NCBI GenBank assembly: GCA_900114405.1
Contig: FOSY01000006.1
Location: 87,738 to 151,737 of the forward strand
Direction of reading: 5' to 3'
From: Lachnospiraceae bacterium KH1T2
GTDB lineage: Bacteria > Bacillota > Clostridia > Lachnospirales > Lachnospiraceae
Length of the DNA: 64,000 bases
Part shown: piece after piece, positions 53,483 through 62,709 of the stretch
How positions within the stretch are numbered: position 1 is the first letter of the stretch
How the letters are laid out: each line of letters starts with the position of its first letter
Translations under genes and position numbers: made by a program
Notes under the pieces: model-generated
Database searches by the model: none
The model's input: only the letters and a program-made list of their open reading frames with translations
Told to the model about the DNA's origin: nothing

Positions 53483-54364
53483 ATGCAGGGAAGAATATTA
53501 AAGGGCATTGCTGGTTTTTACTATGTTAGATCAGCTGAAAATGCCAAAGTGTATGAGTGCAAAGCAAGAGGAATTTTCAGAAAACGACAGTCTAAACCAT
53601 TGGTTGGAGATTTTGTTGAAATCGAAGTTATCGATGAAGAAAATGAAAAAGGTAATATAACAGAGCTTTTGCCTAGAAAAAATGAGCTCATAAGACCTGC
53701 AGTTGCTAATGTTGATCAGGCTATGGTGATCTTTGCGCTTAAAAGACCTGATCCGGTGCTTACGCTGCTTGATACCTATCTTGTGAGAATGCGCATGGCA
53801 GGCATTAAAACAGTGCTTGTATTTAATAAATCAGATCTTGTTTCAGAAGATGAGGCGAATCTTTACAAAGAAATCTATGCAAGCGCAGACTGTGAGATAA
53901 TATTTACAAGTTCAAAGGAAAAGATAGGGCTTGATAAAGTGAAAGCTACACTTAAAGGAAAGGTTACGACTGTCGCAGGTCCATCAGGTGCAGGAAAATC
54001 AACATTGATAAATACGATCTGTGGAAGAGAAGTAATGGAAACCGGTGATGTGAGTGAGAAGATCGGCAGAGGTAAGCAAACTACAAGACATACAGAGCTT
54101 GTTGAAGTAGATGAGGATTCGTATATTATGGATACACCCGGATTTTCATCGCTCGATCTTCCTGAAATGGAAAAAGAAGAGCTTGAAAAATACTATCCGG
54201 AGTTTGATAAATATCGTGATTCGTGCTATTTTTCACGTTGCTCGCATATTCACGAGCCTAAGTGTTCAGTGTTGGATGCATTAGATAAAAAAGAAATAAA
54301 TTCCAAGAGATATGATACATATCTGTATCTTTATCAGGATTTGGCATCTAGAAGAAAATATTAA
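53483..54364 (+). CDS. rsgA: Ribosome small-subunit maturation GTPase RsgA
   Basis: Circularly permuted GTPase of 293 residues acting late in 30S assembly. An N-terminal OB fold is followed by motifs in permuted order: FNKSDL (G4), GPSGAGKSTLI (G1), the TTRH switch, then DTPGF (G3). The C-terminal zinc knuckle has Cys and His ligands in CYFSRCSHIHEPKC. It starts 3 bases after the kinase gene. The rpe gene that often follows rsgA in Firmicutes is absent; the unit ends here. Confidence 0.96.
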   Translation: MQGRILKGIAGFYYVRSAENAKVYECKARGIFRKRQSKPLVGDFVEIEVIDEENEKGNITELLPRKNELIRPAVANVDQAMVIFALKRPDPVLTLLDTYLVRMRMAGIKTVLVFNKSDLVSEDEANLYKEIYASADCEIIFTSSKEKIGLDKVKATLKGKVTTVAGPSGAGKSTLINTICGREVMETGDVSEKIGRGKQTTRHTELVEVDEDSYIMDTPGFSSLDLPEMEKEELEKYYPEFDKYRDSCYFSRCSHIHEPKCSVLDALDKKEINSKRYDTYLYLYQDLASRRKY

Positions 54365-54378
54365 ATTTTAGTACCTTG

Positions 54379-54407
54379 TTGGCATTATCGGCTAACAACG
54401 TTATAAT
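54379..54407 (+). promoter_or_regulatory. Promoter of gpmI
   Basis: TTGGCA, 17-bp spacer, TATAAT, giving a leader of about 125 nt. Confidence 0.75.
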
Positions 54408-54538
54408 ATACTCGGTTATAAGATGATTACGTCTTTTTCGATAACTGAAACATTTATCTTCGGAAAAGAGAGATCAATATATTATTGAAGTGTGCAAAGC
54501 ACATTTCGCAGTTTATGCAGTAAGAGGAGGAACACAAA

Positions 54539-56083
54539 ATGGCAAAAAGACCGGCAGTTTTACTTATCATGGATGGTCTCGGAATTAATGAAAGACATGA
54601 TCATAATGCAGTATTCGAGGCTAAGACACCGGTGCTCGATCAGCTTATGAAAGATTATCCTTGTGTTAAAGGATACGCTAGTGGAATGGCAGTAGGACTC
54701 CCAGACGGACAGATGGGTAACTCAGAAGTTGGCCATATGAATATGGGTGCTGGAAGAATTATCTATCAGGAGCTTACAAGAATCACAAAGTCAATTGAAG
54801 ATGGTGATTTCTTTGAGAATGAAGCACTTCTTGAAGCAATCGATAACTGCAAGAAGAATAACAGCGCGCTTCATATGTTCGGACTTATGTCTGATGGTGG
54901 TGTTCACAGCCACATTTCACACGTATATGGCATTCTTGAGCTTGCTAAAAAGAATGGACTTGATAAGGTTTATGTTCACTGCTTCCTTGATGGACGTGAT
55001 ACTCCGCCTGAGTCAGCTAAGGGATTCGTAGAGCAGCTTGAAGCTAAGATGAAGGAAATCGGTGTAGGTGAAGTTGCATCTGTTGCAGGTCGTTACTATG
55101 CAATGGATCGTGATAACAACTACGATCGTGTTGAGAAGGCTTACAGATGTCTTACAGAAGGTGTAGGAAATGAAGCAGAGTCTGCAACAGCAGGAATTCA
55201 GGCTTCTTACGATGCAGGTGTTACAGATGAGTTCGTTGTTCCATTTGCAGTTAAGAAGAATGGTCAGCCGGTAGCTACTATTAAGTCTGGCGACAGCGTT
55301 GTATTCTTCAACTTCCGTCCTGATCGTGCTCGTGAGATGACACATTGCTTCTGTGATGATGAGTTCGATAAGTTTGATCGTCCGGAAAGAGTAGCAACAA
55401 AGTTTGTTTGCTTTACAGATTACGATCCGCTTATTCCTAATAAAGAAGTTGCTTTCAAGAAGCAGGTTATCACAAACACATTTGGTGAGTGGCTTGCAGC
55501 TAGAGGAATGAAGCAGGCAAGAATCGCTGAGACAGAGAAGTATGCTCACGTAACATTCTTCTTCAACGGCGGTGTTGAGAAGCCAAACGAAGGAGAAGAC
55601 CGTGTGCTCGTAAATTCTCCTAAGGATGTTGCAACATACGACCTTAAGCCTCAGATGAGCGCTCCTGAAGTATGCGAAAAGCTTTGCGCAGCTATTCGTT
55701 CAGATAAGTATGATGTTATCATTATCAATTTCGCTAACCCTGATATGGTTGGTCATACAGGTGTTGAAGAAGCAGCCATCAAAGCTGTAGAGACAGTTGA
55801 TGAGTGCCTTGGAAAAGCTGTAGAAGCTCTTAAAGAGGTTGATGGTGTTATGTTCATCTGCGCAGACCATGGTAATGCTGAGCAGCTTGTTGACTACGAG
55901 ACAGGTGAGCCTTGGACAGCACATACAACAAACCCGGTTCCATTTATCCTTGTTAATTATGATCCGGCATATACACTTAAGGAAGATGGTCGTCTTTGTG
56001 ATATCGTTCCTACACTTATCGAGTGCATGGGACTTGAGAAGCCTGAAGAAATGACAGGTGTATCACTTCTTCAGAAGAAATAA
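54539..56083 (+). CDS. gpmI: 2,3-bisphosphoglycerate-independent phosphoglycerate mutase
   Basis: Glycolytic Mn-dependent mutase of 514 residues interconverting 3- and 2-phosphoglycerate. LIMDGLG supplies a metal-binding Asp. The phosphorylated serine lies in MGNSEVGHMNMGAGR. DGRDTPP and RYYAMDRDNN bind substrate. CADHGNAEQ and AHTTNPVP provide the remaining metal ligands. Codon use is biased as in highly expressed genes. It has its own promoter and AGAGGAGG site. SecG follows from a separate promoter. Confidence 0.97.
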   Translation: MAKRPAVLLIMDGLGINERHDHNAVFEAKTPVLDQLMKDYPCVKGYASGMAVGLPDGQMGNSEVGHMNMGAGRIIYQELTRITKSIEDGDFFENEALLEAIDNCKKNNSALHMFGLMSDGGVHSHISHVYGILELAKKNGLDKVYVHCFLDGRDTPPESAKGFVEQLEAKMKEIGVGEVASVAGRYYAMDRDNNYDRVEKAYRCLTEGVGNEAESATAGIQASYDAGVTDEFVVPFAVKKNGQPVATIKSGDSVVFFNFRPDRAREMTHCFCDDEFDKFDRPERVATKFVCFTDYDPLIPNKEVAFKKQVITNTFGEWLAARGMKQARIAETEKYAHVTFFFNGGVEKPNEGEDRVLVNSPKDVATYDLKPQMSAPEVCEKLCAAIRSDKYDVIIINFANPDMVGHTGVEEAAIKAVETVDECLGKAVEALKEVDGVMFICADHGNAEQLVDYETGEPWTAHTTNPVPFILVNYDPAYTLKEDGRLCDIVPTLIECMGLEKPEEMTGVSLLQKK

Positions 56084-56096
56084 TGAAAACTTGAAA

Positions 56097-56125
56097 TTGC
56101 AAGCTTGTTATGATAGAGTTATACT
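56097..56125 (+). promoter_or_regulatory. Promoter of secG
   Basis: TTGCAA, 17-bp spacer, TATACT, 35 bp upstream of the start codon. Confidence 0.7.
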
Positions 56126-56160
56126 GTTTGTGAACCACATATGATTGGAGGATTTTTCAA

Positions 56161-56391
56161 ATGAGAATTGCAGTTGCGATTGTATTTATGCTGGTTTGTG
56201 TGGCACTTACAGCAATTGTACTTATGCAGGAAGGCAAATCTGCAGGACTTGGTGCTATTCAGGGCGCTGCTGATACATATTGGGGAAAGAATAAAGGACG
56301 TTCTATGGAGGGAGCAATGATTATCGGAACACGAGTTCTTGCTATTGCTTTTGTAGTACTTTCTGTTCTTCTCAATACGAAACTCTTCTAA
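56161..56391 (+). CDS. secG: Protein-export membrane protein SecG
   Basis: Small translocon subunit of 76 residues. It has two membrane helices (about 2-20 and 54-74) flanking the conserved cytoplasmic loop LMQEGKSAGLGAI. SecG aids SecYE-mediated export. Start after TTGGAGGA. The order secG-rnr-smpB is common in Firmicutes. Confidence 0.94.
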   Translation: MRIAVAIVFMLVCVALTAIVLMQEGKSAGLGAIQGAADTYWGKNKGRSMEGAMIIGTRVLAIAFVVLSVLLNTKLF

Positions 56392-56412
56392 ATTGATAAT
56401 TGCGTAAGTAAT

Positions 56413-56447
56413 GGCCCCACTTGATAAAACAAGTGGGGCTTTTTTTC
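56413..56447 (+). terminator. Terminator after secG
   Basis: GCCCCACTTG pairs with CAAGTGGGGC, followed by seven T. Confidence 0.93.
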
Positions 56448-56487
56448 TAAATGTATTGACTGCTTTCGTTAGGGTTTGTGGTAAAGT

Positions 56488-56596
56488 TAGTGCATTGACA
56501 CGTTCTAAATTAAACTAATCCCATATCTTGAAATCGCCAACATAAGGCTAATTCAAGCTATGGCATAAGTTTAATTATGAATGTGTCAAAGCACTA
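56488..56596 (+). repeat. Palindromic element family 1, copy 4 (full length, 109 bp)
   Basis: The ends are TAGTGC and GCACTA. Left and right arms pair along most of the element (for example ATTAAACT with AGTTTAAT, and CTTGAA with TTCAAG). Compared with copy 1, C-G pairs in the stem are replaced by T-A on both sides. It lies between the secG terminator and rnr. Confidence 0.88.
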
Positions 56597-56632
56597 GTCT
56601 ATACAATGGTTATAAGTTTAAGTAAGGATTAT

Positions 56633-58798
56633 ATGAGAAATAACGAATTAGAAAAGAAGAAGGAGCTTATACTTGAACTTCTTAAGAGCGATCTTTATGT
56701 TCCGATGAAGATAAAAGAACTCTCGATGTTCATGCAGGTTCCTAAGTCAGAAAAGTTTGTCTTCCATGATCTGATAGATGAGATGATCAGAGAAGGAAGC
56801 ATAGAAATGTCTTCAAAGGGAAAACTTACAGCGGGCAAGCCGGCTATAGTTGGAACTTATGAAGCACATAATGGAGGCTTTGGCTTTGTAATAGTCGAAG
56901 GCAGGGAAAAAGATTTTTACATATCAGAGTTTGACTCGAAAGGGGCAATGAATGGTGATACTGTTGAAATCCGTCCTATAGCCGGCGGTCGCAGTATGCG
57001 AAGAGAAGAAGCTGAGGTCGTAAAAATTGTTAAGCGTGGTACAGAGTTTATCGTTGGCACATTTGTAAGAACTCCAAAGAATAAAGGCTTTGGCTTTGTA
57101 ATCCCGGATAATGATCGTTTCCGTAAAGATGTATTTGTGCCAATTGAGAGATCAAAAGGCGCAGAAGATGGAGACAAAGTTGTAGTAAAATTTTCTTCAT
57201 ATGGTGATGAAAAGCATAAGCCGGAGGGAATTGTTACTGAGATAATAGGTAAGATCGGTGATCCGCATGTTGATATTGAGTCTATAGTAAAATCCTACGG
57301 CATACCTGAAGAATTCAAGGAGCATGTTCTTAATCAGGCAGAAAGAGTCGCCAAGCCGGTATCTGATGCAGATATGAATGGAAGACGTGACCTTAGAGAC
57401 ATGATGATGGTCACTATAGATGGTGAAGACGCAAAAGATCTTGATGATGCGGTAAGCTTAAGTCAGGATGAAAAAGGCTGGCATCTTGGTGTACATATCG
57501 CAGATGTCACAAATTATGTGCAGGAAAATTCGGCGCTGGACAGAGAAGCAAAAGATAGGGGGACAAGCGTCTATCTAGCTGACAGAGTTATCCCTATGCT
57601 TCCAAGAGTACTCTCTAATGGCATGTGCTCTCTTAATCAGCATGAAGACAGACTAGCGATGAGCTGTCTTATGACTATCAATGAAAATGGCAAGATAATA
57701 GAGTCTGAGATAGTCGAGTCAGTTATAAATGTTGACCGCAGAATGTCATATAATGAAGTGCAGAGCTTTTTTGATGATACAGCATCAGCAGAGCTTAAAG
57801 AAGAGTGTGCAGCATTGATCCCTATGTTTGAGGAGATGCACAAGCTTTCCAAGGTGCTTAGAGCAAAGCGTCATAAAAGAGGCGGTATTGATTTTGATTT
57901 TCCTGAGACAAAGGTAGTGCTTGATGAGGATGGTCATGCTATAGACATATCACTTAGAGAGCGCAATGACGCGCACATGCTTATAGAGGACTTTATGCTT
58001 GCGGCAAATGAAACTGTTGCAGAAAGCTGCTTTTATCAGGAACTGCCGTTTGTATATCGAACTCATGAAGCACCTGATCCGGAAAAAATCGAGAGCCTGA
58101 GACAATTTGTTATAAATATGGGATACCATTTCAAGGTATCAAATGAGGAAGTTCATCCTAAGGAAGTACAGAAACTTCTTGGACAGATCGAGGGAAGCCC
58201 AGAGGAAGCTCTGATAAGCAGACTTACCCTTAGGTCGATGAAACAGGCTAAATATACTACAGAGCCGATAGGGCACTTTGGATTAGCATGCCAGTACTAT
58301 TGCCACTTTACATCACCGATCAGGAGATATCCTGACCTTCAGATACATCGTATTATAAAAGATCAGCTCAGAGGTCGTATGAATGACAGCCGGTATTCGC
58401 ACTATGAGAACATTCTTGCGGAAGTTGCCAAGCATTCAAGTGAGATGGAACGACGTGCAGATGAGGTTGAGCGCAAAGTTGATAAGCTTAAAATGACCGA
58501 GTATATGATAGAACATATAGGTGAGGAATTTGATGCTGTGATCTCAGGAGTTACTTCTTGGGGAATATATGCGGAGCTGAGCAATGGCGTAGAAGGCATG
58601 ATAAGACTTGCTGATCTGAGCGGAGATTATTACGTATACGATGAAAACAGCTATGCTGCTATCGGAGAGCATACAGGCAAAAAATTTGGACTTGGGAAAA
58701 AAATTCGTGTTTTGGTAGAAGACTGCGATGTAGATCTTAGCACCATCGACCTGCTGCTTGCTGAAGAAGAGAGGAATGAAGATGGCACAGAAGAATAA
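56633..58798 (+). CDS. rnr: Ribonuclease R
   Basis: 3'-to-5' exoribonuclease of 721 residues. An N-terminal winged helix and cold-shock domains lead to the RNB catalytic domain, with metal-binding aspartates in TIDGEDAKDLDDAVSL. FTSPIRRYPDLQIHR is the RNB signature. A C-terminal S1 domain lies at about 640-705. The ATG at 56633 follows AAGTAAGGA; an in-frame ATG at 56606 is the alternative. No distinct promoter was recognised; the palindromic element lies immediately upstream. It overlaps smpB by 17 bases. RNase R, SmpB and tmRNA act together in ribosome rescue. Confidence 0.95.
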   Translation: MRNNELEKKKELILELLKSDLYVPMKIKELSMFMQVPKSEKFVFHDLIDEMIREGSIEMSSKGKLTAGKPAIVGTYEAHNGGFGFVIVEGREKDFYISEFDSKGAMNGDTVEIRPIAGGRSMRREEAEVVKIVKRGTEFIVGTFVRTPKNKGFGFVIPDNDRFRKDVFVPIERSKGAEDGDKVVVKFSSYGDEKHKPEGIVTEIIGKIGDPHVDIESIVKSYGIPEEFKEHVLNQAERVAKPVSDADMNGRRDLRDMMMVTIDGEDAKDLDDAVSLSQDEKGWHLGVHIADVTNYVQENSALDREAKDRGTSVYLADRVIPMLPRVLSNGMCSLNQHEDRLAMSCLMTINENGKIIESEIVESVINVDRRMSYNEVQSFFDDTASAELKEECAALIPMFEEMHKLSKVLRAKRHKRGGIDFDFPETKVVLDEDGHAIDISLRERNDAHMLIEDFMLAANETVAESCFYQELPFVYRTHEAPDPEKIESLRQFVINMGYHFKVSNEEVHPKEVQKLLGQIEGSPEEALISRLTLRSMKQAKYTTEPIGHFGLACQYYCHFTSPIRRYPDLQIHRIIKDQLRGRMNDSRYSHYENILAEVAKHSSEMERRADEVERKVDKLKMTEYMIEHIGEEFDAVISGVTSWGIYAELSNGVEGMIRLADLSGDYYVYDENSYAAIGEHTGKKFGLGKKIRVLVEDCDVDLSTIDLLLAEEERNEDGTEE

Positions 58799-59258
58799 TA
58801 ATGATGGGCGTAAGCTTGTTGCGAATAACAAAAAAGCGTACCATGATTACTTTATAGAGGAAAAGCTTGAAACAGGAATAGAGCTTGCCGGAACTGAGGT
58901 TAAATCCATCAGACTTGGAAAGGTAAGCATAAAAGAAGCGTATGTCTCTGTAAATAAAGGAGAACTCTGGGTGGATGGTATGAATATCACACCTTACGAA
59001 AAAGGAAATATATTCAATAAGGATCCGCTTAGAACACGCAGGCTGCTGGCTCATAAAAATGAGATACTGAAGCTTGAGCAGAAACTTCAGGTCAAGGGCT
59101 ATACAATCCTTCCGTTGGAAGTATATTTTAAAGGCGGACGAGTAAAGATAGAAATCGGACTTGGAAAAGGTAAAAAACTTTACGATAAGAGAGAGACTAT
59201 TGCAAAGAAAGATGCAACTCGTGAAGCAGAACGTGAATTTAAGGTTAGAATGAGATGA
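58782..59258 (+). CDS. smpB: SsrA-binding protein SmpB
   Basis: tmRNA partner of 158 residues for trans-translation. OB-fold core with KAYHDYFIEEKLETGIELAGTEVKS, LGKGKKLYDKRET and a basic C-terminal tail that probes the empty mRNA channel. Three ATGs are in frame (58758, 58776, 58782). The AGAGAGGA at 58767-58775 is at correct distance only for 58782. It starts inside the rnr end and its RNA partner ssrA follows within 70 bases, so the rescue system is clustered. Confidence 0.96.
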   Translation: MAQKNNNDGRKLVANNKKAYHDYFIEEKLETGIELAGTEVKSIRLGKVSIKEAYVSVNKGELWVDGMNITPYEKGNIFNKDPLRTRRLLAHKNEILKLEQKLQVKGYTILPLEVYFKGGRVKIEIGLGKGKKLYDKRETIAKKDATREAEREFKVRMR

Positions 59259-59261
59259 TAC

Positions 59262-59290
59262 TTGACTTATTTGCGTACTTAGAGTATTAT
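59262..59290 (+). promoter_or_regulatory. Promoter of ssrA
   Basis: TTGACT, 17-bp spacer, TATTAT. A small hairpin (CACAG/CTGTG, 59299-59317) lies in the 5' leader trimmed from the tmRNA precursor. Confidence 0.8.
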
Positions 59291-59327
59291 CTAAAGTCAC
59301 AGGCTTAAAAGTCTGTGGCTTACCCTT

Positions 59328-59671
59328 GGGGTAGTAATGGTTTCGACAGGGATCTTGCAGCTGGAGAAGCTATCCGGAAGCAGCCACGTTAAGGCGCAAA
59401 ATTAAAAGTAAACGCTAACAACGATTACGAACTCGCTGCAGCCTAAGTGCTGAAGCCGTCATCCCGGGATTACCCATGGTTCCGGATCTTGACGTCATCC
59501 TCATGGGAAACGACACTGGCAAAGCTTTGAGTCTGTGGGCGTAATATGAAGCTACTTAAGCCGTCAGAATGCACTTCTCCGGGCGGTGGAGGGAATGTCA
59601 ATTGAAGTGATATGATAGTAGAAGGACAGGGAATAGGTTTTTGGACACGGGTTCGACTCCCGTCTACTCCA
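59328..59671 (+). ncRNA. ssrA: tmRNA (SsrA)
   Basis: Transfer-messenger RNA of about 344 nt. The 5' GGGGTAG pairs with 3' CTACTCC to form the acceptor stem, and GGTTCGACTCCC is the T-arm. CCA is not encoded, since the discriminator A is followed by CTC. The tag frame at 59414-59446 reads ANNDYELAAA then TAA. It starts at a GCT resume codon and ends in the Ala-rich tail recognised by ClpXP. Pseudoknot segments fill the middle. The gene lies directly after smpB. Confidence 0.96.
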
Positions 59672-59675
59672 CTCA

Positions 59676-59712
59676 AAGTGCTGAATTACTTAAGTAGTTC
59701 AGCACTTTTTTT
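59676..59712 (+). terminator. Terminator after ssrA
   Basis: AAGTGCTGAA pairs with TTCAGCACTT, followed by T-run. Confidence 0.92.
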
Positions 59713-59731
59713 AGTACTATTTTAAGATTTA

Positions 59732-59760
59732 TTGAAAGCACAATTATATTTCACTATAAT
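59732..59760 (+). promoter_or_regulatory. Promoter of the small membrane protein gene
   Basis: TTGAAA, 17-bp spacer, TATAAT, 33 bp upstream of the chosen start. Confidence 0.75.
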
Positions 59761-59793
59761 TAAATTAGGTATTTGTGTATATGGGGGTGGCGT

Positions 59794-60360
59794 ATGAGTG
59801 ACAGTAATCTTATAGTAGAGGGTTATAAATTTAACTCAACTACAGATGCTGAGGCAGCAAAAGATGAAGTGAAAAAAATCAGCTATATCGAATCACATAT
59901 AAATTATGAAAATCCGGAAAGCGTTTTAACAATCTATGAAAAAGTGATAAAAAACAGAATTTTTGTTACTCCGATCGGATTTGATTATTTAAAAAAAGTT
60001 CAGAAATTCTTAAAGGAGTGTCCGGATGTCGAAGACGAGAAAATAAGCCCGCTTCCCTTGAATAATGTTTATATTCTTGAAAAGCAGATGAAGGAAGCGC
60101 CCAAACCAAAGCCTAAAATTATTCCGGCAAAGAAACGCAACAAAGAGCAGGATAGATTTTTTATATCACTGGCAGTAAATGTAGCTCTTGCAATACTTCT
60201 TATTGCGACATTTATCATGGCTATGACATCGGATAATCCCAACGTTATCAACTATAAAGTTAATCTTGAAAACAGATATTCAGAGTGGGAAGCTGAGCTT
60301 ACAGAGAGAGAAAAGGCTGTACGTGAAAAAGAACAGGAATTAAATATTTATAACGAATGA
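59794..60360 (+). CDS. Single-pass membrane protein of unknown function
   Basis: Protein of 188 residues, not recognised. About 125 hydrophilic residues precede one membrane helix (about 128-152, FFISLAVNVALAILLIATFI). The Lys/Arg-rich stretch before the helix (KPKPKIIPAKKRNK) places the N-terminal part in the cytoplasm. The C-terminal 38 residues outside form a charged coiled coil (WEAELTEREKAVREKEQELN). The ATG at 59794 follows GGGGGTGG; an in-frame start at 59773 is less likely. It has its own promoter and precedes a two-component system, so an accessory or signal-linked role is possible but unproven. Confidence 0.75.
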   Translation: MSDSNLIVEGYKFNSTTDAEAAKDEVKKISYIESHINYENPESVLTIYEKVIKNRIFVTPIGFDYLKKVQKFLKECPDVEDEKISPLPLNNVYILEKQMKEAPKPKPKIIPAKKRNKEQDRFFISLAVNVALAILLIATFIMAMTSDNPNVINYKVNLENRYSEWEAELTEREKAVREKEQELNIYNE

Positions 60361-60427
60361 TTTTTCACAGAAACGACATAGCATTCTAATATGATAAAGC
60401 ATAATAGAATTACGAAGAGGTGCATTT

Positions 60428-61111
60428 ATGGATAAAGTTAAAGTTCTTGTAGTAGATGATGAAAGCAGGATGCGTAAGCTTGTGTGTGATTTCCTTCTGA
60501 AAAAAGGATATTCATATGTTGAAGCTTCAGATGGAGCAGAAGCTCTTGATGTGTTCTTTTCGCAAAAAGATATTTCATTGATCATATTAGATGTAATGAT
60601 GCCTAAAATGGATGGCTGGCAGGTGCTTAAAGAGATTAGAAATTATTCTAAAGTACCCGTGATAATGCTTACGGCTAAGACTGAAGAGAGAGATGAACTT
60701 CAGGGATTTGAAAATGGTGCCGATGAATATATTGCAAAGCCTTTTTCGCCTAAGATATTGATGGCGAGAGTGGATGCGCTGCTTAGAAGATCAAATATTC
60801 TCACAGATGAAGAACGTATCGAATCTGGTGGAATTGTTATTGATGAGGCTGCTCATTCAGTGACTATAGAGGGTGAGCAGGTGGATCTTTCTTTTAAGGA
60901 ATTTGAACTGCTTACATATTTTATGAAAAATGAAGGAATTGCCCTTTCGAGAGAAAAAATTCTTAACAATGTATGGAATTATGATTATTTCGGAGACGCA
61001 AGAACAATTGATACACATGTTAAAAAGCTTCGTTCAAAGCTTGGAAGTCGCGGTGAATGCATAAAGACGATCTGGGGAATGGGATATAAATTTGAGGCAC
61101 CGAAAGGATGA
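60428..61111 (+). CDS. OmpR-family response regulator
   Basis: Regulator of 227 residues: receiver with acidic pair D10-D11, phosphoacceptor D55 (LIILDVMMPKMDG) and Lys in AKPFSP. The winged-helix output has ARTIDTHVKKLRSKLG. It overlaps the downstream histidine kinase gene by 4 bases. Start follows GAAGAGGTG. The regulon is unknown. The lipoprotein gene downstream is the best candidate target by position. Confidence 0.93.
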   Translation: MDKVKVLVVDDESRMRKLVCDFLLKKGYSYVEASDGAEALDVFFSQKDISLIILDVMMPKMDGWQVLKEIRNYSKVPVIMLTAKTEERDELQGFENGADEYIAKPFSPKILMARVDALLRRSNILTDEERIESGGIVIDEAAHSVTIEGEQVDLSFKEFELLTYFMKNEGIALSREKILNNVWNYDYFGDARTIDTHVKKLRSKLGSRGECIKTIWGMGYKFEAPKG

Positions 61112-62691
61112 TGAAAAGATTTCGAAAAAACGGTTCGATCAGAATGCAGTTTGCATTGATATTTATTGCACTGATGACGTGTACGATCGCTTTATATTGG
61201 ATTATCAACACCTTATTCCTTGAAAAATATTATACGCAGACAAGTCAGCATAAACTGGTAGAGGCATACTATAATATTGATGAGGTAATTTCGGAATCTG
61301 AAGAGATTTCAAGCGAAAATGCGGTAAATCTGCGCCGGATATGTAATACAGGAAATATAAATATGGCGGTAGTATCGCCATCTATGAAAATTGTATTTTC
61401 GACGTCTGATAAAGATGATCTTATGGTGATGCGTCTTCTGGATCATGTGTTTGATTATGATTTTGAAAAATTAGTACCAAGTGATAATTCTGCAGGCGGA
61501 GAGAAATACAAGAAAAAGTTTGACAGAGATTACCAAAAGAAACTCCTGAAGACAGACGATTTTGAAGTGCTGATTTCAAGAGATCCAAGAATGAACATGG
61601 ACTATCTTGAGCTTTGGGGAAGTATAGAGACTGGTGATTTTATAATCATGCGTACAACACTTGCTGGTATAAAGGAAAGTGTTGGTATATCCAATAGATT
61701 CCTTGGATATATTGGAATCTTTATGGTGATAGTATGTGGAGTTATAACATGGCTTATCACAAATAAGATCACGAAGCCGATATTGGAATTGGCTAATATT
61801 TCCGAAAGAATGGCTCATTTGGATTTTAATGCAAAGTATCAGCATGTAGGAAATAATGAGATTGCAATTCTTGGCAGTCATATGAATGAGCTGTCGGAAA
61901 CTTTGGAAAAGACGATTTCTGAGCTAAAGACTGCAAATAATGAGTTAAAAAGGGATATAGAGAAAAAAGAAAAAATCAATAACATGCGTCTTGAGTTTCT
62001 TTCTAATGTGGCACATGAGCTAAAGACACCGATAGCGTTAGTTCAGGGATATGCCGAGGGACTTAAAGATAATGTCAATGATGATGAAGAAAGCAGAAAT
62101 TTTTATTGTGACGTTATCATAGATGAATCTCAAAAAATGAACCAGATGGTTAAAAATCTCATGACGCTTAATCAGCTGGAATTTGGAGAAGATGAGGTTA
62201 CTGTCGAAAGATTCAATATTGTAGAGCTCATACGAAACTATATGCAGTCAAGCGATATAATGCTTAAACAGAACGGAATTTCAGCTAATTTTGAAGAAAG
62301 TGAACCGTTCTATGTCTGGGCGGATGAGTTCAAGGTTGAAGAAGTATTTACGAATTATTTCAGCAATGCGATCCATTACTGCACTTATCCTGCTGACAAT
62401 CCTGAGTCGCAGGAAAAACGCATAGAGGTGACATTGGAAAAGAAAGGAGACATTGTAAGGATATCGGTATTTAATACAGGAAATCCGATACCGGAGGACT
62501 CACTTGATCATCTTTGGGAAAAATTTTACAAAGTTGATAAAGCCAGAACACATGAGTATGGCGGATCTGGCATAGGTCTTTCAATCGTCAAAGCAATAAT
62601 GAATGCCATGAATAATAATTATGGCGTTACAAACTATGGAAACGGGGTGGCGTTCTGGTTTGAATTAGACTGCAACGACGAAAAGACCTGA
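61108..62691 (+). CDS. Sensor histidine kinase
   Basis: Membrane kinase of 527 residues. Helix 1 is at about 12-35, an external sensor region at about 36-190, helix 2 at about 195-217, then HAMP (about 218-272). A coiled-coil link leads to the HisKA phosphoacceptor H303 (VAHELKTPIAL). The HATPase region has NYFSNAIHYC as N-box and GGSGIGLSIVKA as G-box. Partner of the preceding regulator by overlap. A second ATG three bases on could equally be the start. Signal unknown. Confidence 0.93.
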   Translation: MMKRFRKNGSIRMQFALIFIALMTCTIALYWIINTLFLEKYYTQTSQHKLVEAYYNIDEVISESEEISSENAVNLRRICNTGNINMAVVSPSMKIVFSTSDKDDLMVMRLLDHVFDYDFEKLVPSDNSAGGEKYKKKFDRDYQKKLLKTDDFEVLISRDPRMNMDYLELWGSIETGDFIIMRTTLAGIKESVGISNRFLGYIGIFMVIVCGVITWLITNKITKPILELANISERMAHLDFNAKYQHVGNNEIAILGSHMNELSETLEKTISELKTANNELKRDIEKKEKINNMRLEFLSNVAHELKTPIALVQGYAEGLKDNVNDDEESRNFYCDVIIDESQKMNQMVKNLMTLNQLEFGEDEVTVERFNIVELIRNYMQSSDIMLKQNGISANFEESEPFYVWADEFKVEEVFTNYFSNAIHYCTYPADNPESQEKRIEVTLEKKGDIVRISVFNTGNPIPEDSLDHLWEKFYKVDKARTHEYGGSGIGLSIVKAIMNAMNNNYGVTNYGNGVAFWFELDCNDEKT

Positions 62692-62709
62692 TATTTATGA
62701 GGAGGGAAA

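Noticed and set aside
59470..59676. Minus-strand 68-residue frame over the tmRNA
   Set aside because: It lies wholly within the structured tmRNA gene.
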